The notes under the pieces were generated by a model. It did no database searches. It was not told where the DNA came from and saw only the letters and a list, made by a program, of their open reading frames with translations. DNA of 64,000 nt, from the NCBI RefSeq assembly GCF_002159265.1, contig NZ_NFHG01000001.1, forward strand, positions 310,001-374,000, read 5' to 3'. The translations under genes were made by a program, and so were the position numbers. The DNA is from Flavonifractor sp. An82. Lineage in GTDB: Bacteria; Bacillota; Clostridia; Oscillospirales; Oscillospiraceae. The stretch's first letter is position 1; every line of letters starts with the position of its first letter. Shown here in pieces: positions 32,523 to 41,356 of the stretch.

Positions 32523-32538
32523 GTTAGAGTTCGCTAAC
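32523..32538 (+). promoter_or_regulatory. GTTAG-N6-CTAAC operator (site g) before ABC pair 3
   Basis: GTTAG-AGTTCG-CTAAC lies 13 bases after the terminator T-run and 16 bases before the ABC start codon. Its placement between terminator and gene matches site f. Confidence 0.7.
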
Positions 32539-32553
32539 TTCAGGAGGGATACC

Positions 32554-34314
32554 ATGCAGAAACAAAAGAATCCATTTAGCTTGATGGCGTTTATCAGACC
32601 GCACCGGGCAGGTTTTATTGCCTCGACTGTCCTTGCTGTTCTCAGCGTGGCCAGCGGGATGGTGCCATACTTTGCCGTGGCAAAGATGGTCAACCTACTC
32701 ATTTCTGCTGAAAAAAACTTTTCGATTTATCTGACTTGGGGAATGGTAGCCCTGATCGCCTATCTGCTCAAGTCCGTCCTCCACGGCATTTCTACTCGAT
32801 GCTCTCACGAGGCCACTTTCCATGTGCTGTCGGAGTTGCGGAGGGCTGTGGCGGATAAGTTGACTCATGTTTCCATGGGCTATCTGACTGATACACCATC
32901 GGGTCGGTTGAAAACGACCATGGTGGAGCGCGTGGAGCAGATGGAAGTCCCACTGGCACATATCATTCCGGAAATGACCTCTAATCTGTTGGTCCCTCTC
33001 GCTATTGTGGTTTGCCTCTTCGCCCTGGACTGGCGTATGGCGTTAGTATCGCTTATCACCATCCCTATTGGGATGCTCTGTTATATGGCCCAGATGAAAG
33101 AGTATCCGAAAAAATATGGTGCGGTCGTTCAAGCCGGAAAGCACATGAGTGCCACCACGGTGGAGTATATCAACGGTATTGAGGTCATTAAAGCGTTCAA
33201 CCAGAGTGCAGCATCCTATGGGAAGTTTACCGATGCGGTTCGACAAAATGCGGATCTTATATTGGACTGGATGAAGTCCACGCAGGGCTACTCCGCCCTG
33301 ATGATGACTATTTGGCCCGCTGTGCTGATCGGCGTTCTGCCCATTGGATGCGTCTTTTATCGGAATGGAAGCCTGACCGCCCCGGATTTTATCACGATTG
33401 CAATCCTGTCCCTCGGTATCGTGGGGCCATTGGTAGCGGCGATCTTTTTGACTGATGATTTCTCCAAAATTGCGACCATCACCGGGGAAATCGGCGCTGT
33501 GCTGTCCGAGCCGGATCTGGAGCGGCCTGTGCAGAGAAAAGAACTGCATGGGCTGGACATTGGCCTGCGGGATGTGAGATTCGCTTACAAAGATAAGCAG
33601 GTTTTGAACGGCGTCACACTGAACATCCGGCAAGGCACGACCACTGCGCTGGTAGGACCGTCTGGTTCCGGTAAATCCACCATCGCCAAGCTCATCGCCT
33701 CCTATTGGGACGCTGGCAGCGGGAGCATCACTATCGGCGGAGAGGATGTAAAAAACCTGCCGCCAGAGCAAGTAATGGACCTCATCGGATATGTCTCCCA
33801 AGATAACTTCCTGTTCAATGTCTCTGTCCGGGAAAACATCCGCATGGGACGGCCGGAGGCTACCGACGATGAAGTGGAGGCTGTGGCGAAGGCCTCCGGC
33901 TGTCATGAATTCATCATGGGGCTGGATCACGGGTATGACACTGTGGTAGGCGGCGCAGGCGGACACCTCTCCGGCGGGGAGCGCCAGCGGGTCGCTATTG
34001 CGCGGGCCATGATGAAGAATGCCCCGATTGTGATTTTGGACGAGGCGACTTCCTACACAGACCCCGAGAACGAGGCGGTGCTTCAGGACGCCATCGGCAG
34101 GCTGACCCGAGGAAAGACACTTATCGTTATCGCCCACCGCTTGAGTACCATAACCGATGCAGACCAAATCGCTGTGGTGGATCAGGGAAAAATCCTGGAT
34201 GCGGGAACACATGAGGAGTTGTTGAAACGGTGTCCCCTCTACGCTCAGATGTGGGTGGCCCACACGCAGGCGAAGGATGCGGATACGGGAGAAGGAGGTG
34301 GCAAGCATGTTTGA
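32554..34314 (+). CDS. ABC transporter permease-ATPase, first partner (YbtP/IrtA-like), module 3
   Basis: A 586-residue half transporter with six membrane helices and an ATPase: Walker A VGPSGSGKST, signature LSGGERQRV and Walker B VILDEATSYTDPENE. It is closest in layout to 25263-27014 (shared EVIKAFNQSAASYGKF-type segment near residue 210). AGGAGGG precedes the ATG. It overlaps the partner gene by 8 bases. Import of a metallophore complex is inferred from the operator and the neighbouring importer. Confidence 0.85.
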   Translation: MQKQKNPFSLMAFIRPHRAGFIASTVLAVLSVASGMVPYFAVAKMVNLLISAEKNFSIYLTWGMVALIAYLLKSVLHGISTRCSHEATFHVLSELRRAVADKLTHVSMGYLTDTPSGRLKTTMVERVEQMEVPLAHIIPEMTSNLLVPLAIVVCLFALDWRMALVSLITIPIGMLCYMAQMKEYPKKYGAVVQAGKHMSATTVEYINGIEVIKAFNQSAASYGKFTDAVRQNADLILDWMKSTQGYSALMMTIWPAVLIGVLPIGCVFYRNGSLTAPDFITIAILSLGIVGPLVAAIFLTDDFSKIATITGEIGAVLSEPDLERPVQRKELHGLDIGLRDVRFAYKDKQVLNGVTLNIRQGTTTALVGPSGSGKSTIAKLIASYWDAGSGSITIGGEDVKNLPPEQVMDLIGYVSQDNFLFNVSVRENIRMGRPEATDDEVEAVAKASGCHEFIMGLDHGYDTVVGGAGGHLSGGERQRVAIARAMMKNAPIVILDEATSYTDPENEAVLQDAIGRLTRGKTLIVIAHRLSTITDADQIAVVDQGKILDAGTHEELLKRCPLYAQMWVAHTQAKDADTGEGGGKHV

Positions 34315-36043
34315 CGCATATAAACGGTTTTTCCGTTTTGCCGGGGAGCAGAAAGGCACTTGGTATAAGGGAATGGCCTTTGAACTGCTGCGGAGCATTT
34401 TTGAGGCTCTGCAGTTTGCGGCGCTGCTGATTGTTCTCCGTGCTCTGGTAGAGCAGAACATGACCGGGGCCACTCCATGGATGGCTTTTGGGATCATGAC
34501 GGTCAGCGTGGCTGGGGCCGCCCTGTGCTGGTATCTGGCCCACAACAGCGAGGGGCACGCCGATTACTGTATGTGTGCGGAGAAGCGCATCCATATCGGA
34601 GAACGAATGAAGTACATGCCTATGGGCTACTTCAACGCCCAGAGCCTGGGCAGCCTCACCGCAGTGGCCACCTCCACCATGGAGGACTTGGAGAGCATGT
34701 CCTTTGCGGTAATTGCCCGGACGGTGGTGGGCATGATCCGGACCACCATCTTCTCTTTGGCGGTCCTGTGCTTTGACTGGCGCATTGGGCTGATCTTCCT
34801 GCTTGGTATGCTCCTGTTCCTCTGGGTCAATTCGCTTTTACTGAAGAAATCCAGAGAATTGTCTCCGGGACGGCTGGCAGCCCAGACAAGACTTGTGGAC
34901 GCTGTGCTGGAATACATACAGGGCATGAGCGTGGTACGCGCCTTCCATGGAGATAAGGCGGCTAATCAGACGCTGAACCGCACGATTGAGGAGACGGAAC
35001 AGCAGAATTTCAAGCTGGAGCGCAAGCGTATTCCTTACAATGTGCTGGAGCAGATTGTCCTGCGCGTCACGGCGGTGGTGGCGATTCTGCTCTCAATCTG
35101 GTTTTTCCTGCAAGGCAGTATGACCCTTTTTGCCTGCCTGATGGTGGTGGTTTCCGCTTTCTTGGTATACAGCGAGCTGGAGTCTGCCGGTGAGATGTTC
35201 TTCATGCTGCCTATGATCGACGCTTCTATCGACCGGGTGGAGGAGATTGACTGCGCACCCCGGATGGACGAAGGCGGCTCCGTACAGACACCGAAACACT
35301 GCGATATTTCCTTCGAGCATGTGGACTTCTCCTATGGGGAGCGGAAAATCATCCGCGATGTCAGCTTTACTATCCCGGAAGGGACAACAACTGCTATTGT
35401 GGGACCCTCCGGCTCCGGCAAGACCACCCTCACCAGTCTTATGGCAAGGTTTTGGGATGTGGACAGTGGCGCGGTCAAGCTGGGCGGCATTGATGTGAAG
35501 GACTATGCGCTGGATAGTTTGATGCGCAATTTCAGCATGGTCTTTCAGCGCGTGTACCTGTTCAACGACAGCATTGAGAACAACATCAAATTTGGTAAGC
35601 CGGACGCCACCCATGAGGAGGTGGTGGCCGCGGCAAAGGCGGCTCGGTGCCATGACTTCATCACGGCCCTGCCGGACGGCTACGATACCATCATCGGTGA
35701 GAGCGGCGCCACGATCTCCGGCGGAGAACGCCAGCGGCTCTCCATCGCACGGGCCATGCTTAAGGACGCGCCGATCATCATTTTGGACGAGGCCACGGCC
35801 AATGTTGACCCCGAGAACGAGGCGGAGCTGCAGGAGGCCATCGAAGCCTTGACCGGAGGCAAGACCATCATTATGATTGCTCACCGTCTGAAAACCGTAA
35901 GAAATGCCGATCAGATTCTGGTGTTGGACCACGGGGAAATCGTTCAGCATGGCACACATGACCAGCTCATTGGGCAACAAGGAATCTATGCCGACTTCAT
36001 TTTGAATCGGAGAGCGGCGATAGACTGGAAAATCAACGCATAG
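34307..36043 (+). CDS. ABC transporter permease-ATPase, second partner (YbtQ/IrtB-like), module 3
   Basis: A 578-residue half transporter with Walker A VGPSGSGKTT, signature LSGGERQRL (preceded by ISGG in the DNA-encoded form SGATISGGERQRL) and Walker B IILDEATANVDPENE. The ATG at 34307 follows GGAGG. Its signature begins with Ile rather than Leu, a mild change. It completes the third heterodimeric pair and is followed 17 bases later by a nickel/oligopeptide-type importer. Confidence 0.85.
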   Translation: MFDAYKRFFRFAGEQKGTWYKGMAFELLRSIFEALQFAALLIVLRALVEQNMTGATPWMAFGIMTVSVAGAALCWYLAHNSEGHADYCMCAEKRIHIGERMKYMPMGYFNAQSLGSLTAVATSTMEDLESMSFAVIARTVVGMIRTTIFSLAVLCFDWRIGLIFLLGMLLFLWVNSLLLKKSRELSPGRLAAQTRLVDAVLEYIQGMSVVRAFHGDKAANQTLNRTIEETEQQNFKLERKRIPYNVLEQIVLRVTAVVAILLSIWFFLQGSMTLFACLMVVVSAFLVYSELESAGEMFFMLPMIDASIDRVEEIDCAPRMDEGGSVQTPKHCDISFEHVDFSYGERKIIRDVSFTIPEGTTTAIVGPSGSGKTTLTSLMARFWDVDSGAVKLGGIDVKDYALDSLMRNFSMVFQRVYLFNDSIENNIKFGKPDATHEEVVAAAKAARCHDFITALPDGYDTIIGESGATISGGERQRLSIARAMLKDAPIIILDEATANVDPENEAELQEAIEALTGGKTIIMIAHRLKTVRNADQILVLDHGEIVQHGTHDQLIGQQGIYADFILNRRAAIDWKINA

Positions 36044-36060
36044 TACAAGGAGGCGGGGGT

Positions 36061-36996
36061 GTGAGTACAAAACGATTCCTACTTCAAAAAATCCTACAAC
36101 TGTTCCTGACTTTATTCCTGGTGACGGCGATTGCCTTCATTCTGATGAAGCTCTCTCCGATTGATGCTGCGGAAGCCTATGCGCGCCGCGTCTTTACGGT
36201 GGACAATTCCCGAATTGAATTGATCCGGGAAGAAATGGGCTTAAACCGCCCGCTTGTCGTGCAGTATTTGGACTGGCTGGGAAATCTGCTTCACTTCGAT
36301 TTGGGAACTTCCCTTGTGGACAACAAGGATGTGTTTCTCATTGTGGGGACGGCCGCAAAGGAAACCGCCTGCATTGTTCTGCTGGCGACTGTCCTTCAGG
36401 CCGTTGGAGCTTTGATTTTAGGTACTCTGCTTTACCTGGCCCGCAGGAATTTTGCTGGAAAAGTGCTGGGCTTCGTGTCCATCGCGGCAATTTCCATACC
36501 GGCCTTTTATCTGGCGACATCGTTTATTGATGTGGTAGCGGTGCGCTGGAATCTTATAAATGTAGCGGGAAACACAGGATTGATGCGATACCTTCCTGCG
36601 GCGCTCTGTCTGGCAGTAAGCGGGATCGCCTTTTTCGGGCAGATGCTCTCCAAGGCCATTCAGCGGGCCATGAATGAGGACAGCATGCTCTATGCCCGCT
36701 GCCGTGGCCTCAGCGACCGCTACATCGTAGTGCGCTATGCTCTGCCCCAGGCGGTCATCTCCATTGTCCCCACCTTTATGCAGATGATGGGGATGTGTAT
36801 GGCGGGGTCCGCCATTGTAGAGAACATCTTTTCCCTGCCGGGCCTTGGATACCGTATCGTGGACAGCCTGACAAACCGGGATCTACCGGTCATCTATGCC
36901 ACGGTGCTGTTTCTGGCCTTTGCCCTGGTGATTTTTAATATTTTGGCAGATATTATCCAGAGGCTTCTCCAGACCAGAAAGGGGGGCGCGGCATGA
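36061..36996 (+). CDS. Nickel/oligopeptide-type ABC permease 1 (NikB/DppB-like)
   Basis: A 311-residue permease with six helices and the DppB pattern: FLLQKILQLFLTLFLVTAIAF at the start, EEMGLNRPLVVQYLDWL near residue 58, and a coupling loop near residue 215 (ARCRGLSDRYIVVRYALPQA). The GTG start follows AAGGAGG by 7 bases. It forms one half of the channel of a five-part importer encoded to 40908. Such systems carry peptides, nickel or metal-metallophore complexes (NikABCDE, CntABCDF); the metal context favours the latter. Confidence 0.87.
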   Translation: MSTKRFLLQKILQLFLTLFLVTAIAFILMKLSPIDAAEAYARRVFTVDNSRIELIREEMGLNRPLVVQYLDWLGNLLHFDLGTSLVDNKDVFLIVGTAAKETACIVLLATVLQAVGALILGTLLYLARRNFAGKVLGFVSIAAISIPAFYLATSFIDVVAVRWNLINVAGNTGLMRYLPAALCLAVSGIAFFGQMLSKAIQRAMNEDSMLYARCRGLSDRYIVVRYALPQAVISIVPTFMQMMGMCMAGSAIVENIFSLPGLGYRIVDSLTNRDLPVIYATVLFLAFALVIFNILADIIQRLLQTRKGGAA

Positions 36997-37775
36997 AACA
37001 TCTAAAATGGCTGATTCCTGTTTTCATCATTGCCTTCTGCTTCCTCGGATTCCTGATTGCGCCCAATGACCCAGAGGCGATGGACATTGTGAACAAGTAT
37101 GCGGCTCCGAGTGTGGACTTTCCGCTGGGAACAGACCAGTTTGGGCGCTGTGAGCTTTCCAGGCTCTTATATGGCGGGAAGGTGACGCTTGGAATCGTCC
37201 TGCTGGGAGGCAGCATCGTACTTGTCCTCGGAACTTTAATCGGGCTATGGCTCGGACAGGCAAACGCCGCCAAAAGTCTGGCGTTCAGCAGCCTGTTGGA
37301 CGCGGTGACAGCCATCCCGCCGTTGGCATACCTGATTATCTTCGTGGGCATTTGGGGCAACAGCATCCCTACCATGCTGGTGGCGTTGACCGTTTCGCTC
37401 ATTTTACGAATGATTAAGCTGGTCAAGACGCAGACAGAGCTGGAGCTGGATAAAGCCTATGTGCTGTGCGCCGTCTCCTCCGGGGCTTCCCGGAGCCGGG
37501 TGCTGTTTGTCCATATCCTACCGAATATCATCCGGCCGCTGGTGCATTTTCTGTGCCTGTCCTGTGCGGAGATGATTATGAATATCTCGGCGTTCTCCTT
37601 TATTGGCCTGACGCTGGGCGATGATGTGATTGATTGGGGCTCCATGCTCTCCGAGGGGCGCAGTATGCTGATGACTCATCCCTCTCTGCTGTTTCTGCCG
37701 ATCCTGTTCATCTTTCTCTGCACGCTGGCCTTTAACCTGCTGGCAAAGCAGTTGGAGGGAGGTGAGCAGGCATGA
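36993..37775 (+). CDS. Nickel/oligopeptide-type ABC permease 2 (NikC/DppC-like)
   Basis: A 260-residue permease with FPLGTDQFGRCELSRLLYG near residue 45, the family hallmark of DppC/NikC proteins, and a coupling loop near residue 160 (AVSSGASRSRVLFVHILPN). Its ATG overlaps the stop of the first permease (ATGA). It pairs with that protein to form the membrane channel. Confidence 0.87.
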   Translation: MKHLKWLIPVFIIAFCFLGFLIAPNDPEAMDIVNKYAAPSVDFPLGTDQFGRCELSRLLYGGKVTLGIVLLGGSIVLVLGTLIGLWLGQANAAKSLAFSSLLDAVTAIPPLAYLIIFVGIWGNSIPTMLVALTVSLILRMIKLVKTQTELELDKAYVLCAVSSGASRSRVLFVHILPNIIRPLVHFLCLSCAEMIMNISAFSFIGLTLGDDVIDWGSMLSEGRSMLMTHPSLLFLPILFIFLCTLAFNLLAKQLEGGEQA

Positions 37776-38575
37776 TGGAAGTCAAGGATTTGACCGCCCG
37801 GACACGCAAGGGAAAGCTCCTTTTGGATCATGTGAGTTTTGTCCTGGAGCCGGGTGGCTGTACGGGCCTGACCGGAGCCAGCGGTAGCGGAAAAACAACC
37901 CTTCTGAAAGCCTTGTTGGGGGTTTCGGACCCAGATGTTGCAATCTGCGGAGGGCAGCTTCTTCTGGACGGGAAGGACCTTCTTCAACAGGCGGAGAAAG
38001 TGAGGCGGGAACTCTGCGGCACAACATTAGGGTTTATCCCGCAAAATCCCATGGCCGCATTAAATCTCCATGTGTCGATTGGCGCACAGATGACTGAGAC
38101 CTTCCGCAAGCGGCTGCATATCGAAAAGAAGACCGCGCAGAAATTGAGCATGGAGGCGCTGAAAAAGGTCCATCTCACTGACAGCGAGCGTGTTTACCGG
38201 GCTTATCCGGGGCAGCTCTCCGGCGGGATGCTCCAGCGCGTTACGATGGCAATTTTGATCGGCTTGTCTCCGCGGTACATATTCGCGGATGAGCCTACCT
38301 CTGCACTGGATGAAGAGAATAAATCGTATCTCATTCAGGAACTGGCGCGGATGAAACAGCAGTCGGCAATTCTGTTTGTCTCCCACGATGATGCGGCGAT
38401 CCGAACACTTTGCGACGAGCTGCTTGTCATGCAGAACGGGACGATTGTGGAGCGGGGGACGATCGGCAGCCTGTTTGCTTCACCACGGGAGGAATGGACC
38501 AAAGAATTTGTGCGGCTCGCCAGTACAGAGGAAGGAGGTGGCTGGACATGGAGCAAATCACCGTTACCCATGTGA
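37772..38575 (+). CDS. Nickel/oligopeptide-type ABC ATPase 1 (NikD/DppD-like)
   Basis: A 267-residue ATPase with Walker A TGASGSGKTT (near residue 36), signature LSGGMLQRV and Walker B YIFADEPTSALD. It starts ATGATG, overlapping the permease stop. The cysteine-rich C-terminal extension found in iron-sulfur-bearing DppD proteins is absent. Its last 28 bases overlap the second ATPase gene. Confidence 0.86.
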   Translation: MMEVKDLTARTRKGKLLLDHVSFVLEPGGCTGLTGASGSGKTTLLKALLGVSDPDVAICGGQLLLDGKDLLQQAEKVRRELCGTTLGFIPQNPMAALNLHVSIGAQMTETFRKRLHIEKKTAQKLSMEALKKVHLTDSERVYRAYPGQLSGGMLQRVTMAILIGLSPRYIFADEPTSALDEENKSYLIQELARMKQQSAILFVSHDDAAIRTLCDELLVMQNGTIVERGTIGSLFASPREEWTKEFVRLASTEEGGGWTWSKSPLPM

Positions 38576-39276
38576 GCAAGGATTTCCCGGATGCCTCCGG
38601 CAAGCCGTTCCATGCCCTGCGTGACATTTCTTTTACCTGGACCAAAGGCGAAAATATCAGCCTGATGGGTGAAAGCGGCAGCGGAAAAAGCACAATGGCC
38701 CGCCTTCTGATTGGGCTGGAGCGCCCGACCCAGGGCAAAATTCTGATAGATGGTGAGGACACCGGCAAATGGACCTACAACCAGTGGCGTAGACACAGGA
38801 CCAAGATACAGGCTGTTTTTCAGGATGCGACCGGCAGCCTAAACCGGCAGTTCTCTGTGGCCCGAAATCTGGAGGAGGCTCTGCGCAATCTGACCAAACT
38901 GACCTCCCAAGAGAGGAAAGCACGGATTTTGGAGCTGATGGACCTGACGGCCACCAGCCGCAAGCTGTTGGACACTCCTGCAAGAAACCTGTCCGGGGGT
39001 GAACAGCGCCGGGTAGCTCTGTTACGGGCTTTAGCTGTCCGGCCGGATTATCTCATTTTGGACGAACTGACCAGCGGCCTGGACTTGATTTCTCAAAAGG
39101 CGATCCGGGAGGTGCTGGAGGCATACCATCGGGAGTACCGATGCAGCTACCTGCTGATTACCCATGATATGAAGTTCGCATACAGCCTGTCCCAGCGAAT
39201 TTACGAGCTGGAGCACGGGCAAATCATCCGTATCGGTCAATCTAACATTGACATAAATTCAAAAGAAAGGACATGA
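38548..39276 (+). CDS. Nickel/oligopeptide-type ABC ATPase 2 (NikE/DppF-like)
   Basis: A 242-residue ATPase with Walker A GESGSGKSTMARLL, signature LSGGEQRRV and Walker B YLILDELTSGLD. Walker B has LDELTS instead of the common LDEPTS, which is also seen in functional homologues. The ATG at 38548 follows GGAAGGAGG and lies inside the preceding gene. It completes the energising unit of the importer. Confidence 0.86.
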   Translation: MEQITVTHVSKDFPDASGKPFHALRDISFTWTKGENISLMGESGSGKSTMARLLIGLERPTQGKILIDGEDTGKWTYNQWRRHRTKIQAVFQDATGSLNRQFSVARNLEEALRNLTKLTSQERKARILELMDLTATSRKLLDTPARNLSGGEQRRVALLRALAVRPDYLILDELTSGLDLISQKAIREVLEAYHREYRCSYLLITHDMKFAYSLSQRIYELEHGQIIRIGQSNIDINSKERT

Positions 39277-39279
39277 CCC

Positions 39280-40908
39280 ATGAAAAAATCGAAACTTGCT
39301 CGTCTCCTTGCCACGGCTTGCTGCTTCGCTATGCTTCTAACGGCTTGCAGCAGTCCAACCCCTTCGGAATCCGAAAGCACCCCGCCCTCCAGTACGGGGG
39401 CGGACACAGAGGAAAAAGTCCTTACCTTTGCCATTGGAGCGGAAACCACATCCCTGTCCACCCTCTACATGAACAACTCCCTCTGCTGCACATCCAAGTT
39501 GGTGTATGAGAATCTGGTGGACTTCGACAACGGAGAAATTGTCCCCGGTCTGGCAGAGAGCTGGGAATATAATGATGACCAGACAGAACTCACTTTCTAT
39601 CTGCGGCAGGGAGTTACCTTCCACAATGGAGAGCCGTTTAACGCCGAGGCGGTCAAGACTAACTTGGATCACAAGCAGTCCAATCCATCTTTCTACACGC
39701 TGAAGGGCATCACCGATATTACGGAAATGGAGATCGTCGATGACTACACCATCACACTCCACTATGACCACCCCTTTTATGCCTATCTGCAAGATTTTTG
39801 CTGGTCGGATGTGTGCCCCATGAGCGCGCCGGAGTTCATTATTCCGGGTGACTTCCAAACCATTTCCGGTGTGGCTGGCACGGGTCCCTATATCTATGAT
39901 GAGTATGTGGCCGGCGAGTACACCCGTTTTGTCCGCAACGAGGACTACTGGGGCGAAAAGCCCTATTGGGACGAGATCATCGTCAAGTATATTCCTGACT
40001 CCACCTCCCGCCTGCAGGCACTCCAGACCGGCGAGATCGACATGATCTACGGTGCCAGTCTGCTGAGTTATGAGGAATACGACCAGGCCCTTACCATGGA
40101 CGGTATTGCGGGCCAGATGGCGGATAAGGACACCCGTGTGCAGATTATCACTACCAATGCCACCCGTCCCTATATGTCTGATCTCCGAGTACGGCAGGCT
40201 GTGGCTTACGCCATCGATAAAGAGGAATTGTCCCAAGCTACTTCTAATGGTTATGAGCCTGCGGCAGATATGATTGTTACTCGTGATACGCCCTATGCTG
40301 ATGTAGAATTGGAAACCACCTACGACTATAACCCCGATAAGGCGAATCAGCTTCTGGATGAGGCCGGTTGGGCCATGAATGAGAGCACCGGAATCCGTGA
40401 GAAGGACGGTGAGCCGCTGAATCTGTTGCTGACTTTGGAATCTGATTATAGTGCAACCAGTATGCCTACCGCCGAGGTCATCAAGAGCCAGCTCGCGGAG
40501 GTGGGGATTGATGTGACCATCTACGGCACCGAGCAGATGCAGTGGTACGCTGATTATCTGGAAGGTAAGTTCGATCTGACCCTGTGGCACAGTCAGTTTG
40601 CTTTTGCTTCGCCCCACTGCTGGTTTACCCCCATGGACAGTATGGTGCCGCAGACCCCCTCCCTGCCCGGCATTGAGGGCTCCGATGAATTCCTTGCTAC
40701 CATTAAGAATCTGACGAACATGGTGGATGAGCAGGAGGTCCGCAATACTTATACCTACCTGTTTAACTTCGATGTGGGGACGGTGCTGGATATTCCTCTG
40801 ACCTATCAGAAGGATATGATTGTCTATAACACAGACAAGATCTCCGGCTATACCTTTACCGGAACGCCCTACTTCTTCGACATTCTTTCTCTGGAACCCG
40901 CTGAATAA
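39280..40908 (+). CDS. Nickel/oligopeptide-type substrate-binding lipoprotein (NikA/DppA-like)
   Basis: A 542-residue extracellular receptor of the SBP_bac_5 family. The signal peptide ends in the lipobox LLTAC (Cys23), followed by a Ser/Pro/Thr linker. Family hallmarks follow: LAESWEYNDDQTELTFYLRQGVTFHNGEPF near residue 90 (core quoted as FYLRQGVTFHNGEPF) and YDYNPDKANQLLDEAGW near residue 345. It captures the ligand for the permeases and ATPases upstream. In this family the ligand may be peptide, nickel-histidine or an opine-type metallophore; context suggests a metal complex. Confidence 0.88.
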   Translation: MKKSKLARLLATACCFAMLLTACSSPTPSESESTPPSSTGADTEEKVLTFAIGAETTSLSTLYMNNSLCCTSKLVYENLVDFDNGEIVPGLAESWEYNDDQTELTFYLRQGVTFHNGEPFNAEAVKTNLDHKQSNPSFYTLKGITDITEMEIVDDYTITLHYDHPFYAYLQDFCWSDVCPMSAPEFIIPGDFQTISGVAGTGPYIYDEYVAGEYTRFVRNEDYWGEKPYWDEIIVKYIPDSTSRLQALQTGEIDMIYGASLLSYEEYDQALTMDGIAGQMADKDTRVQIITTNATRPYMSDLRVRQAVAYAIDKEELSQATSNGYEPAADMIVTRDTPYADVELETTYDYNPDKANQLLDEAGWAMNESTGIREKDGEPLNLLLTLESDYSATSMPTAEVIKSQLAEVGIDVTIYGTEQMQWYADYLEGKFDLTLWHSQFAFASPHCWFTPMDSMVPQTPSLPGIEGSDEFLATIKNLTNMVDEQEVRNTYTYLFNFDVGTVLDIPLTYQKDMIVYNTDKISGYTFTGTPYFFDILSLEPAE

Positions 40909-40920
40909 GGAGAGTGTAAA

Positions 40921-41289
40921 ATGAAGCTCCATGCGTCAGGCGAAGATTACTTGGAAGCCATACTTGTTCTCCATAAGAAGACGGGCATGGTGCGCTCCGT
41001 GGATGTCGCCCGGCACCTGGAGGTCACAAAGCCCAGCGTATGCCATGCGGTGGCGACCCTGCGGGACGGGGGCTTCTTGACAATGGACAGCGACTATTTC
41101 CTGCACTTGACTGATGTGGGCCGGGAAGTGGCGGAGCAGATCTACGAAAAGCACCGCTTCTTTACAGAGCGCCTAATTGCAGCAGGTGTGGACCCGGCAA
41201 CAGCGGAACGGGACGCCTGCCGGATCGAGCACGTCATCAGCGATGAGAGTTTTCAGCGCCTCAAAGCGACGTCTGAGCAAAAATCTTGA
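40921..41289 (+). CDS. Compact DtxR/MntR-family metal-dependent repressor (module 3)
   Basis: A 122-residue protein almost identical to 22695-23063, with the same metal ligands (Asp9, Glu12, His78, Cys100, Glu103, His104). GGAG precedes the ATG, 12 bases after the receptor gene. The DNA similarity to module 1 continues through its stop, the following hairpin and into the winged-helix start codon, so a block containing both genes was copied. Confidence 0.88.
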   Translation: MKLHASGEDYLEAILVLHKKTGMVRSVDVARHLEVTKPSVCHAVATLRDGGFLTMDSDYFLHLTDVGREVAEQIYEKHRFFTERLIAAGVDPATAERDACRIEHVISDESFQRLKATSEQKS

Positions 41290-41300
41290 GCACAGCAAAG

Positions 41301-41333
41301 GAGAGGGGCCGTGCTTGCGGCCTCTCTCTTTTT
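41301..41333 (+). terminator. Intercistronic terminator-like hairpin, dtxR to wHTH, module 3
   Basis: The same GAGAGGGGCCG/CGGCCTCTCTC stem and T-run as at 23075-23107, essentially unchanged. Confidence 0.7.
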
Positions 41334-41356
41334 GCGTAAAGGGGGATAAGCATCCG

